Positions 7,876 to 14,719 of a stretch of DNA of 16,600 nt are shown here, in pieces. A program made the translations under genes and the position numbers. Location of the stretch: positions 1 through 16,600 of the forward strand of contig CALAZS010000032.1 in NCBI GenBank assembly GCA_937926265.1. Direction: 5' to 3'. The DNA is from an uncultured Gammaproteobacteria bacterium. GTDB lineage: Bacteria > Pseudomonadota > Gammaproteobacteria > Chromatiales > Chromatiaceae. Each line of letters begins with the position of its first letter. Position 1 is the first letter of the stretch. Under the pieces are notes generated by a model. It did not search any database. It was not told where the DNA came from and was given only the letters and a program-made list of their open reading frames with translations.

Positions 7876-8597
7876 TAGTATGCTCCTTTACCCAGTAATA
7901 CAGCTGGTACTGTTTTAAACAGAATGATTATGTCGTTTATGAAACTCTGACTATTGATGTACTGCACATCCAGTCTTACCTGGCCTTCGAAGTCGATGTC
8001 TGAACGGCCACTGACTTGCCAGATACAGGTAATTCCAGGTGTAACATCCAAACGACGGCGATCGGAAAGACTGTATTCCTGCACTTCAGCTGGAACCGGA
8101 GGTCTCGGGCCAACCAGCGACATGTCACCGAAAAGCACGTTGAAAAGCTGAGGCAGTTCATCGATTGAGTACTTTCTGATAAAGCTGCCAACTCGAGTGA
8201 TACGAGGGTCTTTCTTCATTTTGAAAATGACGCCTGCTTCGGACTCGTTCTGTTCCATTAACTGGCTTTTGAGTTTTTCAGCATTCATCACCATCGAACG
8301 GAATTTGTACATGGTGAAAGTTTTGCCCCAGCGGCCAACACGCTGTTGTTTGAAAATGGATGGGCCCGGATCTTCAACCTTGATTGCCAACCAGGTAAAC
8401 AGAAATACCGGTGATAACAGGATAATTGCCATCAGGCTGGCTAAAATATCAAGGGCACGTTTTAAGAAATAAGAAGACGCAACAACAGCTTTCCACACGC
8501 CCCGTTTGTAACCTAGACGGGTTTTGGTCGACATACGCCCTAAACCGGATTGCTGTTTTTGAAACTTTTTTTCAATTTCTGAAATTTGATCAGACAT
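7875..8597 (-). CDS. Polyprenyl-phosphate sugar-1-phosphate transferase (short form)
   Basis: This 240-residue initiating enzyme transfers a sugar-1-phosphate from a nucleotide sugar to undecaprenyl phosphate. A cytoplasmic N-terminal tail of about 45 residues precedes KRALDI and a hydrophobic, probably re-entrant helix (about 48-75). Then come FKQQRVGRWGKTF (82-94), YKFRSM (97-102), DPRITRVG (130-137), the catalytic pair D146/E147 in SIDELPQ, GDMSLVGPRP (157-166), PGIT (187-190), and a C-terminal amphipathic region. All signature positions are intact. It lacks the large N-terminal multi-helix domain of WbaP/WcaJ-type enzymes, so it is a minimal monotopic form. It is the first gene of the operon, 55 nt downstream of the predicted start from a perfect sigma-54 promoter. 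An AGGCGAG-like ribosome site precedes its ATG. Sugar specificity cannot be read. Confidence 0.93.
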   Translation of the reverse strand: MSDQISEIEKKFQKQQSGLGRMSTKTRLGYKRGVWKAVVASSYFLKRALDILASLMAIILLSPVFLFTWLAIKVEDPGPSIFKQQRVGRWGKTFTMYKFRSMVMNAEKLKSQLMEQNESEAGVIFKMKKDPRITRVGSFIRKYSIDELPQLFNVLFGDMSLVGPRPPVPAEVQEYSLSDRRRLDVTPGITCIWQVSGRSDIDFEGQVRLDVQYINSQSFINDIIILFKTVPAVLLGKGAY

Positions 8598-8612
8598 TTT
8601 TAATCTCGCCTT

Positions 8613-8660
8613 TTATCTAAAGTTATCTAGAGTTGTCTAGATTTATCTACTGGGATCTAT
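8613..8660 (-). repeat. Five-copy 10-bp phased repeat in operon leader
   Basis: Plus-strand units TTATCTAAAG, TTATCTAGAG, TTGTCTAGAT, TTATCTACTG and GGATCTAT follow one another at an exact 10-bp period. Read in the transcript they give repeated TAGATAA-like units that end just before the ribosome-binding site of the sugar transferase. With the start predicted near 8652, four copies lie in the 5' untranslated RNA. One helical turn per copy would suit a DNA-binding protein array; repeated AGAUAA would suit an RNA-binding regulator. Confidence 0.75.
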
Positions 8661-8662
8661 GG

Positions 8663-8679
8663 AGCAAACGCCGTGCCAA
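8663..8679 (-). promoter_or_regulatory. Sigma-54 (-24/-12) promoter, perfect consensus match
   Basis: The minus strand reads TTGGCACGGCGTTTGCT, which fits YTGGCACG-N4-TTGCW at every specified base, with GG and GC separated by 10. Transcription should start near 8652 and read the six-gene operon at 8597-3043. The location, 66 bp upstream of the first ATG, supports function. Confidence 0.88.
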
Positions 8680-8750
8680 AAAAAATTCTTTATATATATC
8701 AGCTAGTTATGATTTATTTCTGGTTATAGACATCTTTACAAACCATGAAT

Positions 8751-8808
8751 TTTGCAATATGCAACTGGACTTTTAAGATCAGCTAATAAGCTGTTTGCAA
8801 ATTGCAAA
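8751..8808. promoter_or_regulatory. Two 15-bp palindromic operator sites (TTTGCA-N3-TGCAAA)
   Basis: TTTGCAATATGCAAC (8751-8765) and TTTGCAAATTGCAAA (8794-8808) are near-perfect and perfect inverted repeats, with centres 43 bp apart. They lie about 105 and 150 bp upstream of the predicted start of the 8597 operon, the usual position for enhancer-binding-protein sites acting on sigma-54. The same motif recurs at 11803, 11858, 13436 and 13486. The cognate activator is not in the window. Confidence 0.72.
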
Positions 8809-8829
8809 ACCAATAGAAAAAATGCCCAC

Positions 8830-8875
8830 AAAACTGGGTCAGAAAACTGGATAAAAAACCGGTGGTGAAAATTGC
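8830..8875. repeat. Degenerate AAAACTGG repeats at 12-13 bp spacing
   Basis: AAAACTGG (8830-8837), AAAACTGG (8843-8850), AAAACCGG (8855-8862) and AAAATTGC (8868-8875) recur at 13, 12 and 13 bp. They lie just beyond the stop of the membrane protein gene and upstream of the operator pair. Purpose unknown; no convincing Rho-independent terminator is seen for the 11639-8923 operon here. Confidence 0.4.
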
Positions 8876-8922
8876 AACTTCAAGGTCGAGTGCAACGGCA
8901 GCAAGAGGATATAGGGAAATAC

Positions 8923-9498
8923 TCAGGACTTTTTCAGTCTTTTCAACAGAACACTGCCCAGGCCCATGGGGATACGCTTCATAAAGAGTGCTTCAAACAG
9001 TCCGAGAAACACGAAAAATGCCCATGTAATAAAGAAAATAATTTCAACCTGTTGATAATCAAAGTACTGCAGGTCATTGATATCCTGGTAAACAAGCACT
9101 AATCCAGCCGCAACAAAAGCCGGCACTATCGCATACGCAAAATTTCTTCCCAAACGGTAAAAGCGGGACATGGAATGCCCTTTCGAACCCATAAAACAAT
9201 AACTCGCATAGTAGGAAAACGTATGGATTATTCCTGCCAGAATCAATGAACCCAGGAAAAGATCAAGATGGTAAAGCTCATACAGGTAATCGCCAAGAAC
9301 GGCTTCGATTGAAGCAGCGATGACCAGAAATATGCCTGAACGTAAAATGAATTCGGCCAGAATAACCATCCATATAGGTTTGGCATGTAATTCATCGTCA
9401 GAATCTTTGGCATTGGCACTGATCTCGACAGCCCGAGGCGGACCAACAAGTAATACGTAGCCAATAATAAAAAGCAAATTTAATGCTAGAGTAATCAT
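8923..9498 (-). CDS. Unknown multi-pass membrane protein
   Basis: I do not recognise this 191-residue protein. It has about five hydrophobic segments: 1-19, 43-66, 78-101, 119-137 and 152-171. A charged loop at 28-41 (KDSDDELHAK) separates the first two. Histidines and aromatics cluster in the third segment and the following loop (IHTFSYYASY, then SKGHSMSRFYRLGR). The C-terminus ends in basic LLKRLKK, likely cytoplasmic. It is the last gene of the GT4-GT2 operon, starting at ATG 17 bp after the GT2 stop with no strong ribosome-binding site, so it may depend on coupling. A role in glycan transport or as a partner of the glycosyltransferases is possible from context only. It is too small for a Wzx flippase (about 400-500 residues, 12 helices). 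Confidence 0.7.
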   Translation of the reverse strand: MITLALNLLFIIGYVLLVGPPRAVEISANAKDSDDELHAKPIWMVILAEFILRSGIFLVIAASIEAVLGDYLYELYHLDLFLGSLILAGIIHTFSYYASYCFMGSKGHSMSRFYRLGRNFAYAIVPAFVAAGLVLVYQDINDLQYFDYQQVEIIFFITWAFFVFLGLFEALFMKRIPMGLGSVLLKRLKKS

Positions 9499-9515
9499 TA
9501 GTTAGCAGTTGGATG

Positions 9516-10418
9516 TCAAAACCTTTCGCTCCTGCCGACAATACCCGCATGATAATCAAGCTGTGCAGCCAGAATATTTTTTAGCTTGTACTGACCAGTC
9601 AGGACCTTATGTGTGTAAAACGCCACGTTGTAAGCCATGGTACTTAATTTCTGTAGAAAACTCGAATAGGCTTTACCAAGGTATAGGGTATTGCGAATCG
9701 TGTAATACTGGCTCAAGTCGGAACCTGCCGTGGTAGTGGCGCTGACCTTGTGATAAATGACAGAGTTAGAGTTATACATCAGCTTATACCCGGCTTTCCT
9801 GAGCCTGAGTGAATACTCGGTATCTTCCACGTAAAGAAAATAATCCTCATCCATTAAGCCTGCTTTTTCGATGGCCTCATCAGATAAAAGCATGCAGCAG
9901 CCAGATGCAAACTCTACCTGTTTGATTTCCTCAATCCTGTTATCGGCCTGGTTGTAATCAACATGATCAGCCCTGCAAAACCAGGGATTATAGGTACCAC
10001 CGGCGTACCATATCTTTTCTGGTTCCGAAGCATAAAGAATCTTACTGATAACACAGCCTGTACCACTATCCTGTTCAAACACTTCAAGCAAAGGCTCAAT
10101 AAAATCAGGTTCGACCAGGGTGTCGTTATTGAGTATCAGCATGTAATCAGAACCAAGATTTTGGGCCTCTTTGATACCGATATTATTACCCGCCGAAAAG
10201 CCGTTGTTGTCAGGAGATTCAACGATGATGACATTCTCATGGTTAATTTCACGTTTCAGAACCTCAACAGAGTCATCGGTACTGGCATTATCAACCACTA
10301 TGATTTTGACATTGTCATAAGTGACATGACTCAGGCTTTCAACACATTCAATGGTATCGGCTGCACCGTTATAGTTAATCATAATCACTGATACTAAAGG
10401 ATTGGTTTTAACGTTCAT
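9516..10418 (-). CDS. Family 2 glycosyltransferase (rhamnosyltransferase-like)
   Basis: A 300-residue GT-A-fold glycosyltransferase. VSVIMINYNG (9-18) forms the first nucleotide-binding strand, VVDNASTDDS (41-50) and NNGFSAGNN (71-79) are typical of the WbbL/rhamnosyltransferase branch, LNNDT (96-100) carries the DXD-like metal site, ASGCCMLL (171-178) is the acceptor-site strand, and DEDYFLYVEDTEYSLRLR (190-207) contains the likely catalytic E198/D199. It would transfer a sugar, possibly rhamnose, from a nucleotide donor to the growing lipid-linked oligosaccharide at the cytoplasmic face. The gene directly abuts the GT4 stop (TAAATG), with AGGAGA about 7 bases upstream of its ATG inside the GT4 gene, so the two are probably translationally coupled. 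Donor and acceptor cannot be fixed from sequence. Confidence 0.92.
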   Translation of the reverse strand: MNVKTNPLVSVIMINYNGAADTIECVESLSHVTYDNVKIIVVDNASTDDSVEVLKREINHENVIIVESPDNNGFSAGNNIGIKEAQNLGSDYMLILNNDTLVEPDFIEPLLEVFEQDSGTGCVISKILYASEPEKIWYAGGTYNPWFCRADHVDYNQADNRIEEIKQVEFASGCCMLLSDEAIEKAGLMDEDYFLYVEDTEYSLRLRKAGYKLMYNSNSVIYHKVSATTTAGSDLSQYYTIRNTLYLGKAYSSFLQKLSTMAYNVAFYTHKVLTGQYKLKNILAAQLDYHAGIVGRSERF

Positions 10419-11639
10419 TTAGAAACTCTCCTGCTGAGTTAGACTGAGTAAGCCCTGGTACTCTTCCCGTCTTGAAGATAACGAATAGTGTTTTCTTAAA
10501 AACTCCTTGGCACGAACACTCATGGATTTATTGGTTTCATCCGACACAAGTAAATTTAAAACGGATTGTGAAAATTCTTCAGCTGTATCAGCGATGAACA
10601 GTTCCTCTCCATGAGCAGCGCCAATCGTGTCACAGGCCAGGTTTGTAGATACAACCGGAATTCCATTATTGAACGCTTCCAGTATTTTTATACGTATCCC
10701 GCTGCCTTCAAACAACGGTACGATAAACACCCGGTGAGACTGGTAAAGTTCATCGAGATCTTCGACATAACCGAGCATATTTATGCCCTCAACATTCTCA
10801 AACGGGTTTTCTACCTTACCACTGCCAACAATATTCAATACAGCATCTGGCTCTTTAGCTTTGATTTTTGACCAGACGTTATCAACAAACCATTTCAGGC
10901 CATTCATATTGGCCTCCCAGGAAATGTTACCGATATAAAGAATAGATTTATCAGAGGACAAGAACCGATTGTTGTCAGTAACATCGTAGGTTGGCTTCAT
11001 CGAATAAACGTTAGTGTTATATTGCTTGAAGTAATCTGTGTTTTCATCACACACGGTAAATACCAGGCTGTTATCCTGTATTGCCTTGACTTCATAGCGT
11101 TTGGTTCTTTTCCATTCGAGCCCCAGGATAAATTTTTTCAGACCGGATTGCTTGTGATATTCCTGTTCAACAATCTCAAACTCAATATTGTGATTTTTAA
11201 AAACCATTTTTTTAAACTGTGTGCTGTAATGCTTTTTGATATATCGTGCATAAGGGTACATATTCAGGTAATCAATAAAGACAACGTCGTAATGATTATT
11301 TTCAAAACATTCATCTATAAGCCTGTACATTTCACTGTTTACAAACTTGGCAGCCACATAGGGAGTTGCCGTCAAATAACTTCTGATCATTGTAGTCAGC
11401 AGTTTTGAAGGCTTGTTTCGAATATGGACATCATGATCAACAGGATCTTTGAAGGTGACATTATCAAACTGTTTGCTGAAGAATTTAATGCCCTGCTCAA
11501 CCGTTTCACGTTCCTCGGTGAATGAAAGAACCGTGACATCATCGTCATTTGAAACAACACTGATACCGTTGAATGCTCCAATTTTTCCACCGTTATCGAG
11601 CGGATAGGGAAATTGTGTTGTAATAAATAAAGTGCTCAT
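10419..11639 (-). CDS. Family 4 glycosyltransferase
   Basis: A 406-residue GT-B-fold retaining glycosyltransferase. The N-terminal half begins with STLFITTQFPYPLDNGG, which contains the glycine-rich acceptor-side loop. The C-terminal half has ILYIGNISWEANMNGLKWF (233-251), LNIVGSGK (268-275), GYVEDLDELY (290-299) and the donor-site signature EGSGIRIKILEAFNNGIPVVS (from 311) with conserved E321. This pattern matches a subgroup common in exopolysaccharide loci. It probably adds a sugar to the lipid-linked repeat unit in the cytoplasm. It is the first gene of the three-gene operon, with AGGGTG about 8 bases before ATG. A sigma-54-like promoter sits about 55 bp upstream, with two operator palindromes beyond it. 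Sugar specificity is unknown. Confidence 0.92.
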   Translation of the reverse strand: MSTLFITTQFPYPLDNGGKIGAFNGISVVSNDDDVTVLSFTEERETVEQGIKFFSKQFDNVTFKDPVDHDVHIRNKPSKLLTTMIRSYLTATPYVAAKFVNSEMYRLIDECFENNHYDVVFIDYLNMYPYARYIKKHYSTQFKKMVFKNHNIEFEIVEQEYHKQSGLKKFILGLEWKRTKRYEVKAIQDNSLVFTVCDENTDYFKQYNTNVYSMKPTYDVTDNNRFLSSDKSILYIGNISWEANMNGLKWFVDNVWSKIKAKEPDAVLNIVGSGKVENPFENVEGINMLGYVEDLDELYQSHRVFIVPLFEGSGIRIKILEAFNNGIPVVSTNLACDTIGAAHGEELFIADTAEEFSQSVLNLLVSDETNKSMSVRAKEFLRKHYSLSSRREEYQGLLSLTQQESF

Positions 11640-11692
11640 TGTTGATCACCCTGCTAAATATTCTCGTAATAAAATTAGTTATTTCAGGACTT

Positions 11693-11709
11693 AGCAGTTT
11701 CCATGCCCA
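11693..11709 (-). promoter_or_regulatory. Probable sigma-54 promoter for the GT4-GT2 operon
   Basis: The minus strand reads TGGGCATGGAAACTGCT: GG-N10-GC is exact, with three departures from YTGGCACG-N4-TTGCW. Transcription would start near 11682, leaving a leader of about 43 nt before the ATG at 11639. Two operator palindromes at 11803 and 11858 sit about 128 and 183 bp upstream. Confidence 0.62.
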
Positions 11710-11802
11710 TTTTTTTATAGGTAGAAAAAAATTAAAATAGGCAATTAAAATCAGCCAGTTAAAGCCTATACTTAATATAATTAAGTGACTGCATATAGCG
11801 CT

Positions 11803-11872
11803 GTTTGCATTTTGCACTTTTAAAATTGGGAGAGATTGAGTGGAAACAGGAAAGGTTTTTGCAATATGCAAA
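11803..11872. promoter_or_regulatory. Two palindromic operator sites between divergent operons
   Basis: TTTGCATTTTGCACT (11803-11817) and the perfect palindrome TTTGCAATATGCAAA (11858-11872) match the sites at 8751/8794 and 13436/13486. They lie between the minus-strand GT operon and the plus-strand Wzy-like gene and could serve either or both. Confidence 0.68.
11847..11863 (+). promoter_or_regulatory. Weak sigma-54-like element toward the Wzy-like gene
   Basis: The sequence ACAGGAAAGGTTTTTGC with the following A keeps GG (11849-11850) and GC (11861-11862) 10 bases apart and has TTGCA at -12, but differs at several -24 positions. It overlaps an operator palindrome, whose TTTGCA half resembles a -12 element, so it may be coincidental. 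If real, the leader to 12006 would be about 130 nt. Confidence 0.3.
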
Positions 11873-11901
11873 AGATCCCTCGCTTCAACCGGGATGACAT
11901 T

Positions 11902-11955
11902 GGAAAGATTGATGTCTAGGGAACGATTAATGTCAGGGGAACAATTAATAACTTA
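11902..11955 (+). repeat. Three imperfect 18-bp tandem repeats
   Basis: GGAAAGATTGATGTCTAG, GGAACGATTAATGTCAGG and GGAACAATTAATAACTTA are contiguous. They lie 50-105 bp before the start of the Wzy-like gene, in its probable leader or promoter region. Function is unknown. Confidence 0.65.
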
Positions 11956-12005
11956 TTCCCTTATATAGAATGATGAAATGCACCATATAAACTAGAGACT
12001 CAGCT

Positions 12006-13358
12006 TTGCTTAACGCCCGTACCAGTGCCCATATAAGTGCCCGCATCAGTTTTAGCGCACTTATCTCTGTAGCTATTTTTATCGTTTTTTATACCGGTCT
12101 GCAGGGTGGACGCTATTTCCTGGCCAACCGCATCCAGGAACTGGGACTACTGATGGCGATGATACTGTTTTTTTACGGAGCAATTGTAGCCAGCCTGCAT
12201 GTAAGAGACAAAGACCTGAAATGGAACTGGTGGTTTTTCACAACTGTCCTTCTGGTGGCTTACACATTTGTATTACCCGGCTATGTGTTTTCAGTTAACG
12301 CCAATGTTTCCATGCTACCCAGTGTGCTGGCCGGAAGAGGCTACCTGATTATTTTCTTTGGCCCTGCCCTGTATTTTTTATACCGGCTTGGATACAGCCC
12401 GGAACAAATGGAACGCGTATTTATCGCAGCCCTGGTGTTTCTGGCATTAAATTACATGTTTCATTATTTCCGGCTGGATTTAAGGGCAACCTATTTTTCA
12501 GCTGACCATACTGTCGCCTCACTGGTTACTCATGATGACTGGCGAGGTTACCGGTTAAAGCCAAGCTCCCTGGCATTGTTTGCCTTAAGTATCCTCGCGC
12601 CATTTATGATGATCCGCAGCAAAAAGGCTGCAAATAAACTTTTATGGGCAATAGTTATTGCCATAGTTGCTTATATCTGGTTTCTGGTTAAAGCCCGTTC
12701 CATGGCTGCCACCCTGATACTTTCGAGCCTGATGTACCCATTCTTTTTCGCTAAAAAACAGCGTCTTGCCCTTTTCTTTTTCGCTTTACCTTTCATATTG
12801 GGTGCAGTTTCAGTTGTATTAATGGTCGTTATCGAGGCCATTGCCGAAACTGCCCGTGGTGGTGGTGATGCGGTGCGTGCCACTTCATACAAACTGGCTC
12901 TTGAGTCACTCGCTGATAACCCATTACTGGGATTTGGCCAACAGAGTTTCTATACGCTGACCGAACAGGATCTTATCTGGGTGTATTTCTCTTCTGATGA
13001 TATCGGCATCATTGGGATAGCTTTCAAGTATGGATTAGTCGGTGTTTTTGTTTACCTGTTCTTCAACTTTTTTATCATTCAGCGACTTATTAAAACTATC
13101 TGGCTTTACAAAAAAATGTACGGCAAGATCAACCCAGTGATGTTTTCCGTGTTAATAGTATTTCTTGCGCTGTTTATTAACCTGGCACTTAACCCTGCGC
13201 TTGCCAGGATTGATGGAATGACCCTTGGCGGCTTTGCCATTGGTCTGACTTCAGCCTGGCGCCATAAAATATTCAAAGAGCTTCGAGAGCGGCAGTCCGT
13301 GCAACAAGAGGGTTCTGGTCAACATCTCCAGGCATCACCTGCTTTAAGTCCTTCCTAG
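12006..13358 (+). CDS. O-antigen polymerase/ligase-family membrane protein (Wzy_C-like)
   Basis: A 450-residue integral membrane protein with roughly ten to twelve hydrophobic segments (for example 16-30, 46-64, 76-95, 111-128, 136-153, 188-203, 211-228, 233-248, 255-275, 330-352, 370-392). The large periplasmic region follows the pattern of the Wzy_C family: R231/S232 in KARSMAATL, R291 in AVRATSYKLALE, and the diagnostic ADNPLLGFGQQSF at 303-315. Such proteins polymerise lipid-linked repeat units or ligate finished glycan to an acceptor at the periplasmic face; sequence alone does not separate the two. The start is TTG at 12006: an in-frame stop lies at 11988-11990, no ATG or GTG comes before the first helix, and only a weak AGAG precedes it. 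It stands alone between two operons and is followed by a hairpin. Confidence 0.85.
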   Translation: MLNARTSAHISARISFSALISVAIFIVFYTGLQGGRYFLANRIQELGLLMAMILFFYGAIVASLHVRDKDLKWNWWFFTTVLLVAYTFVLPGYVFSVNANVSMLPSVLAGRGYLIIFFGPALYFLYRLGYSPEQMERVFIAALVFLALNYMFHYFRLDLRATYFSADHTVASLVTHDDWRGYRLKPSSLALFALSILAPFMMIRSKKAANKLLWAIVIAIVAYIWFLVKARSMAATLILSSLMYPFFFAKKQRLALFFFALPFILGAVSVVLMVVIEAIAETARGGGDAVRATSYKLALESLADNPLLGFGQQSFYTLTEQDLIWVYFSSDDIGIIGIAFKYGLVGVFVYLFFNFFIIQRLIKTIWLYKKMYGKINPVMFSVLIVFLALFINLALNPALARIDGMTLGGFAIGLTSAWRHKIFKELRERQSVQQEGSGQHLQASPALSPS

Positions 13359-13369
13359 TACTAACTTAA

Positions 13370-13386
13370 CCCAGATCTAATCTGGG
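13370..13386 (+). terminator. Hairpin after the Wzy-like gene
   Basis: CCCAGAT-CTA-ATCTGGG forms a 7-bp perfect stem with a 3-base loop 11 bp after the stop codon. No immediate T-run follows, so intrinsic termination would be weak; it may mark the transcript end by other means. Confidence 0.45.
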
Positions 13387-13435
13387 CTTAATCTGCAAAA
13401 TTTCATTTTTCTAAAGCTGTCTTACCTGTTGACGC

Positions 13436-13500
13436 TTTGCAATTTGCATTTCGCAAAAAATCTCTCAACAAACTCATTTTGAATATTTGCAAAATGAAAA
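13436..13500. promoter_or_regulatory. Two operator sites upstream of the hdd/gmh operon
   Basis: TTTGCAATTTGCATT (13436-13450) and the weaker TTTGCAAAATGAAAA (13486-13500) follow TTTGCA-N3-TGCAAA. An extra TTTCGCAAAA half-site lies at 13449-13458. They are about 180 and 130 bp upstream of the predicted sigma-54 start. The rest of the 329-bp gap (13501-13590) is A/T-rich, with many A-tracts that may bend DNA. Confidence 0.65.
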
Positions 13501-13596
13501 TCCGCACCTCTTATAAAAACCTGAAACTGCACATCAAAAAAAATAAAAACATTTAAAAACAATACTTTATAAAAACTTTTATCTAATTTTAATTTT

Positions 13597-13613
13597 TTGG
13601 CACAGCTACTGCA
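13597..13613 (+). promoter_or_regulatory. Sigma-54 (-24/-12) promoter for the hdd/gmh operon
   Basis: TTGGCACAGCTACTGCA keeps the invariant GG-N10-GC and differs from YTGGCACG-N4-TTGCW at two positions. The predicted start is near 13624, with a leader of about 64 nt to the ATG at 13688, which is preceded by ACGGAG. Confidence 0.8.
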
Positions 13614-13687
13614 GTAAGGAGATCAAGACAGCTATAGCGACCTTGACGGTTACATAGCTAAACCATTTTTTACGGAGATTTGAACTC

Positions 13688-14719
13688 ATGATTATTAAGG
13701 CAAGAGCTCCTCTGCGACTGGGACTGGCCGGCGGTGGTACCGATGTTTCACCTTACTGTGATGTCCATGGCGGTGCTGTATTAAACGCGACGATCGACCG
13801 TTATGCCTATGCAGTTCTGAAAACTTTAAATGAGCCGGTAATCCGCTTTATTGCAAGTGACCGTCAGACTGAACTTGAAGTCAGTATTGACCATGACCTG
13901 GATGATCATCGTGATCACTGCCTGCACATGGCCGTCTACAAGGAAATGATCAACAAATATAACAACGGTGAACGCATAGCACTTGAACTGAATACATCCG
14001 TTGATGCACCTGTCGGTTCCGGCCTGGGTTCATCTTCTACACTGGTCGTAGTCATGATCAGGGCATTCGTTGAATTACTGAATGCACCACTTGATGACTA
14101 TGACATTGCCCAGCTGGCTTTCAAATTAGAGCGTGAAGACTGTGGCCTGAAAGGCGGTAGACAGGACCAGTTCGCAGCAACCTTTGGTGGCTTCAATTAC
14201 ATGGAGTTTTATGCTGATAACCGCTCAATCATCAACCCGCTAAGAATCAGGACTTCAGTCATCAATGAACTCGAGTCTTCGCTGGTACTTTTTTATACCG
14301 GCGTTTCCAGGGAGTCAGCGCGCATCATTGAAGACCAGAGTAAGAATGTTAAAACCGGTTCAGATGAAGCCATGGAAGCCATGCATGGTATCAAGCAGGA
14401 AGCCATCATGATGAAAGAATGTTTACTCAAAGGTGATTTTTCCAGCTTCGTCGGATCCATGCTGTTCGGCTGGGCTAACAAGAAAAAGTCTGCCAAAACC
14501 GTTTCCAACCCGCTTATCGACAAGATTTATGACAGTGCACTGGATGCCGGTGCACTGGCAGGCAAAGTTTCTGGAGCCGGCGGTGGCGGCTTCATGATGT
14601 TTTATGTTCCAACCGAGAAACGTATGGATGTCATACGTACCTTAAACCAATTTGATGGACAGGTTAGTAACTGTCATTTCACTAAACAAGGCACACAAGC
14701 CTGGAGAATTGAATTATGA
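13688..14719 (+). CDS. hddA: D-glycero-alpha-D-manno-heptose-7-phosphate 1-kinase
   Basis: A 343-residue GHMP-family kinase that phosphorylates heptose 7-phosphate at C1 to give the alpha-1,7-bisphosphate for GDP-heptose synthesis. The N-terminus APLRLGLAGGGTD (7-19) is typical of HddA and the related FKP/GlcNAc-type kinases. PVGSGLGSSSTL (108-119) is the ATP-binding GHMP loop, LKGGRQDQFAATFGG (154-168) holds the conserved Asp of the active site, and the C-terminal SGAGGGGFMMFY is GHMP motif 3. The start ATG has GGAG about 9 bases upstream. It is the first gene of the operon and its stop overlaps gmhA by 4 bp (ATGA). The three downstream heptose genes make the assignment firm. Length is normal for the family. 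Confidence 0.93.
   Translation: MIIKARAPLRLGLAGGGTDVSPYCDVHGGAVLNATIDRYAYAVLKTLNEPVIRFIASDRQTELEVSIDHDLDDHRDHCLHMAVYKEMINKYNNGERIALELNTSVDAPVGSGLGSSSTLVVVMIRAFVELLNAPLDDYDIAQLAFKLEREDCGLKGGRQDQFAATFGGFNYMEFYADNRSIINPLRIRTSVINELESSLVLFYTGVSRESARIIEDQSKNVKTGSDEAMEAMHGIKQEAIMMKECLLKGDFSSFVGSMLFGWANKKKSAKTVSNPLIDKIYDSALDAGALAGKVSGAGGGGFMMFYVPTEKRMDVIRTLNQFDGQVSNCHFTKQGTQAWRIEL

Noticed and set aside
8613..8660. CRISPR-like array
   Set aside because: Units are 10 bp and contiguous with no spacers.
8688..8700. TATATATATC as a sigma-70 -10 box for the 8597 operon
   Set aside because: No matching -35 at a suitable distance, and the adjacent perfect sigma-54 element explains the start better.
8872..9102. 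76-codon plus-strand frame
   Set aside because: Antisense to the membrane protein gene, with no domain and no ribosome-binding site.
11593..11871. 92-codon minus-strand frame in the intergenic region
   Set aside because: It overlaps the GT4 start, the sigma-54 promoter and operator sites, has no ribosome-binding site and resembles no family.
11902..11955. 18-bp repeats as three sigma-54 promoters
   Set aside because: Each has GG followed ten bases later by GT or AA rather than the invariant GC.
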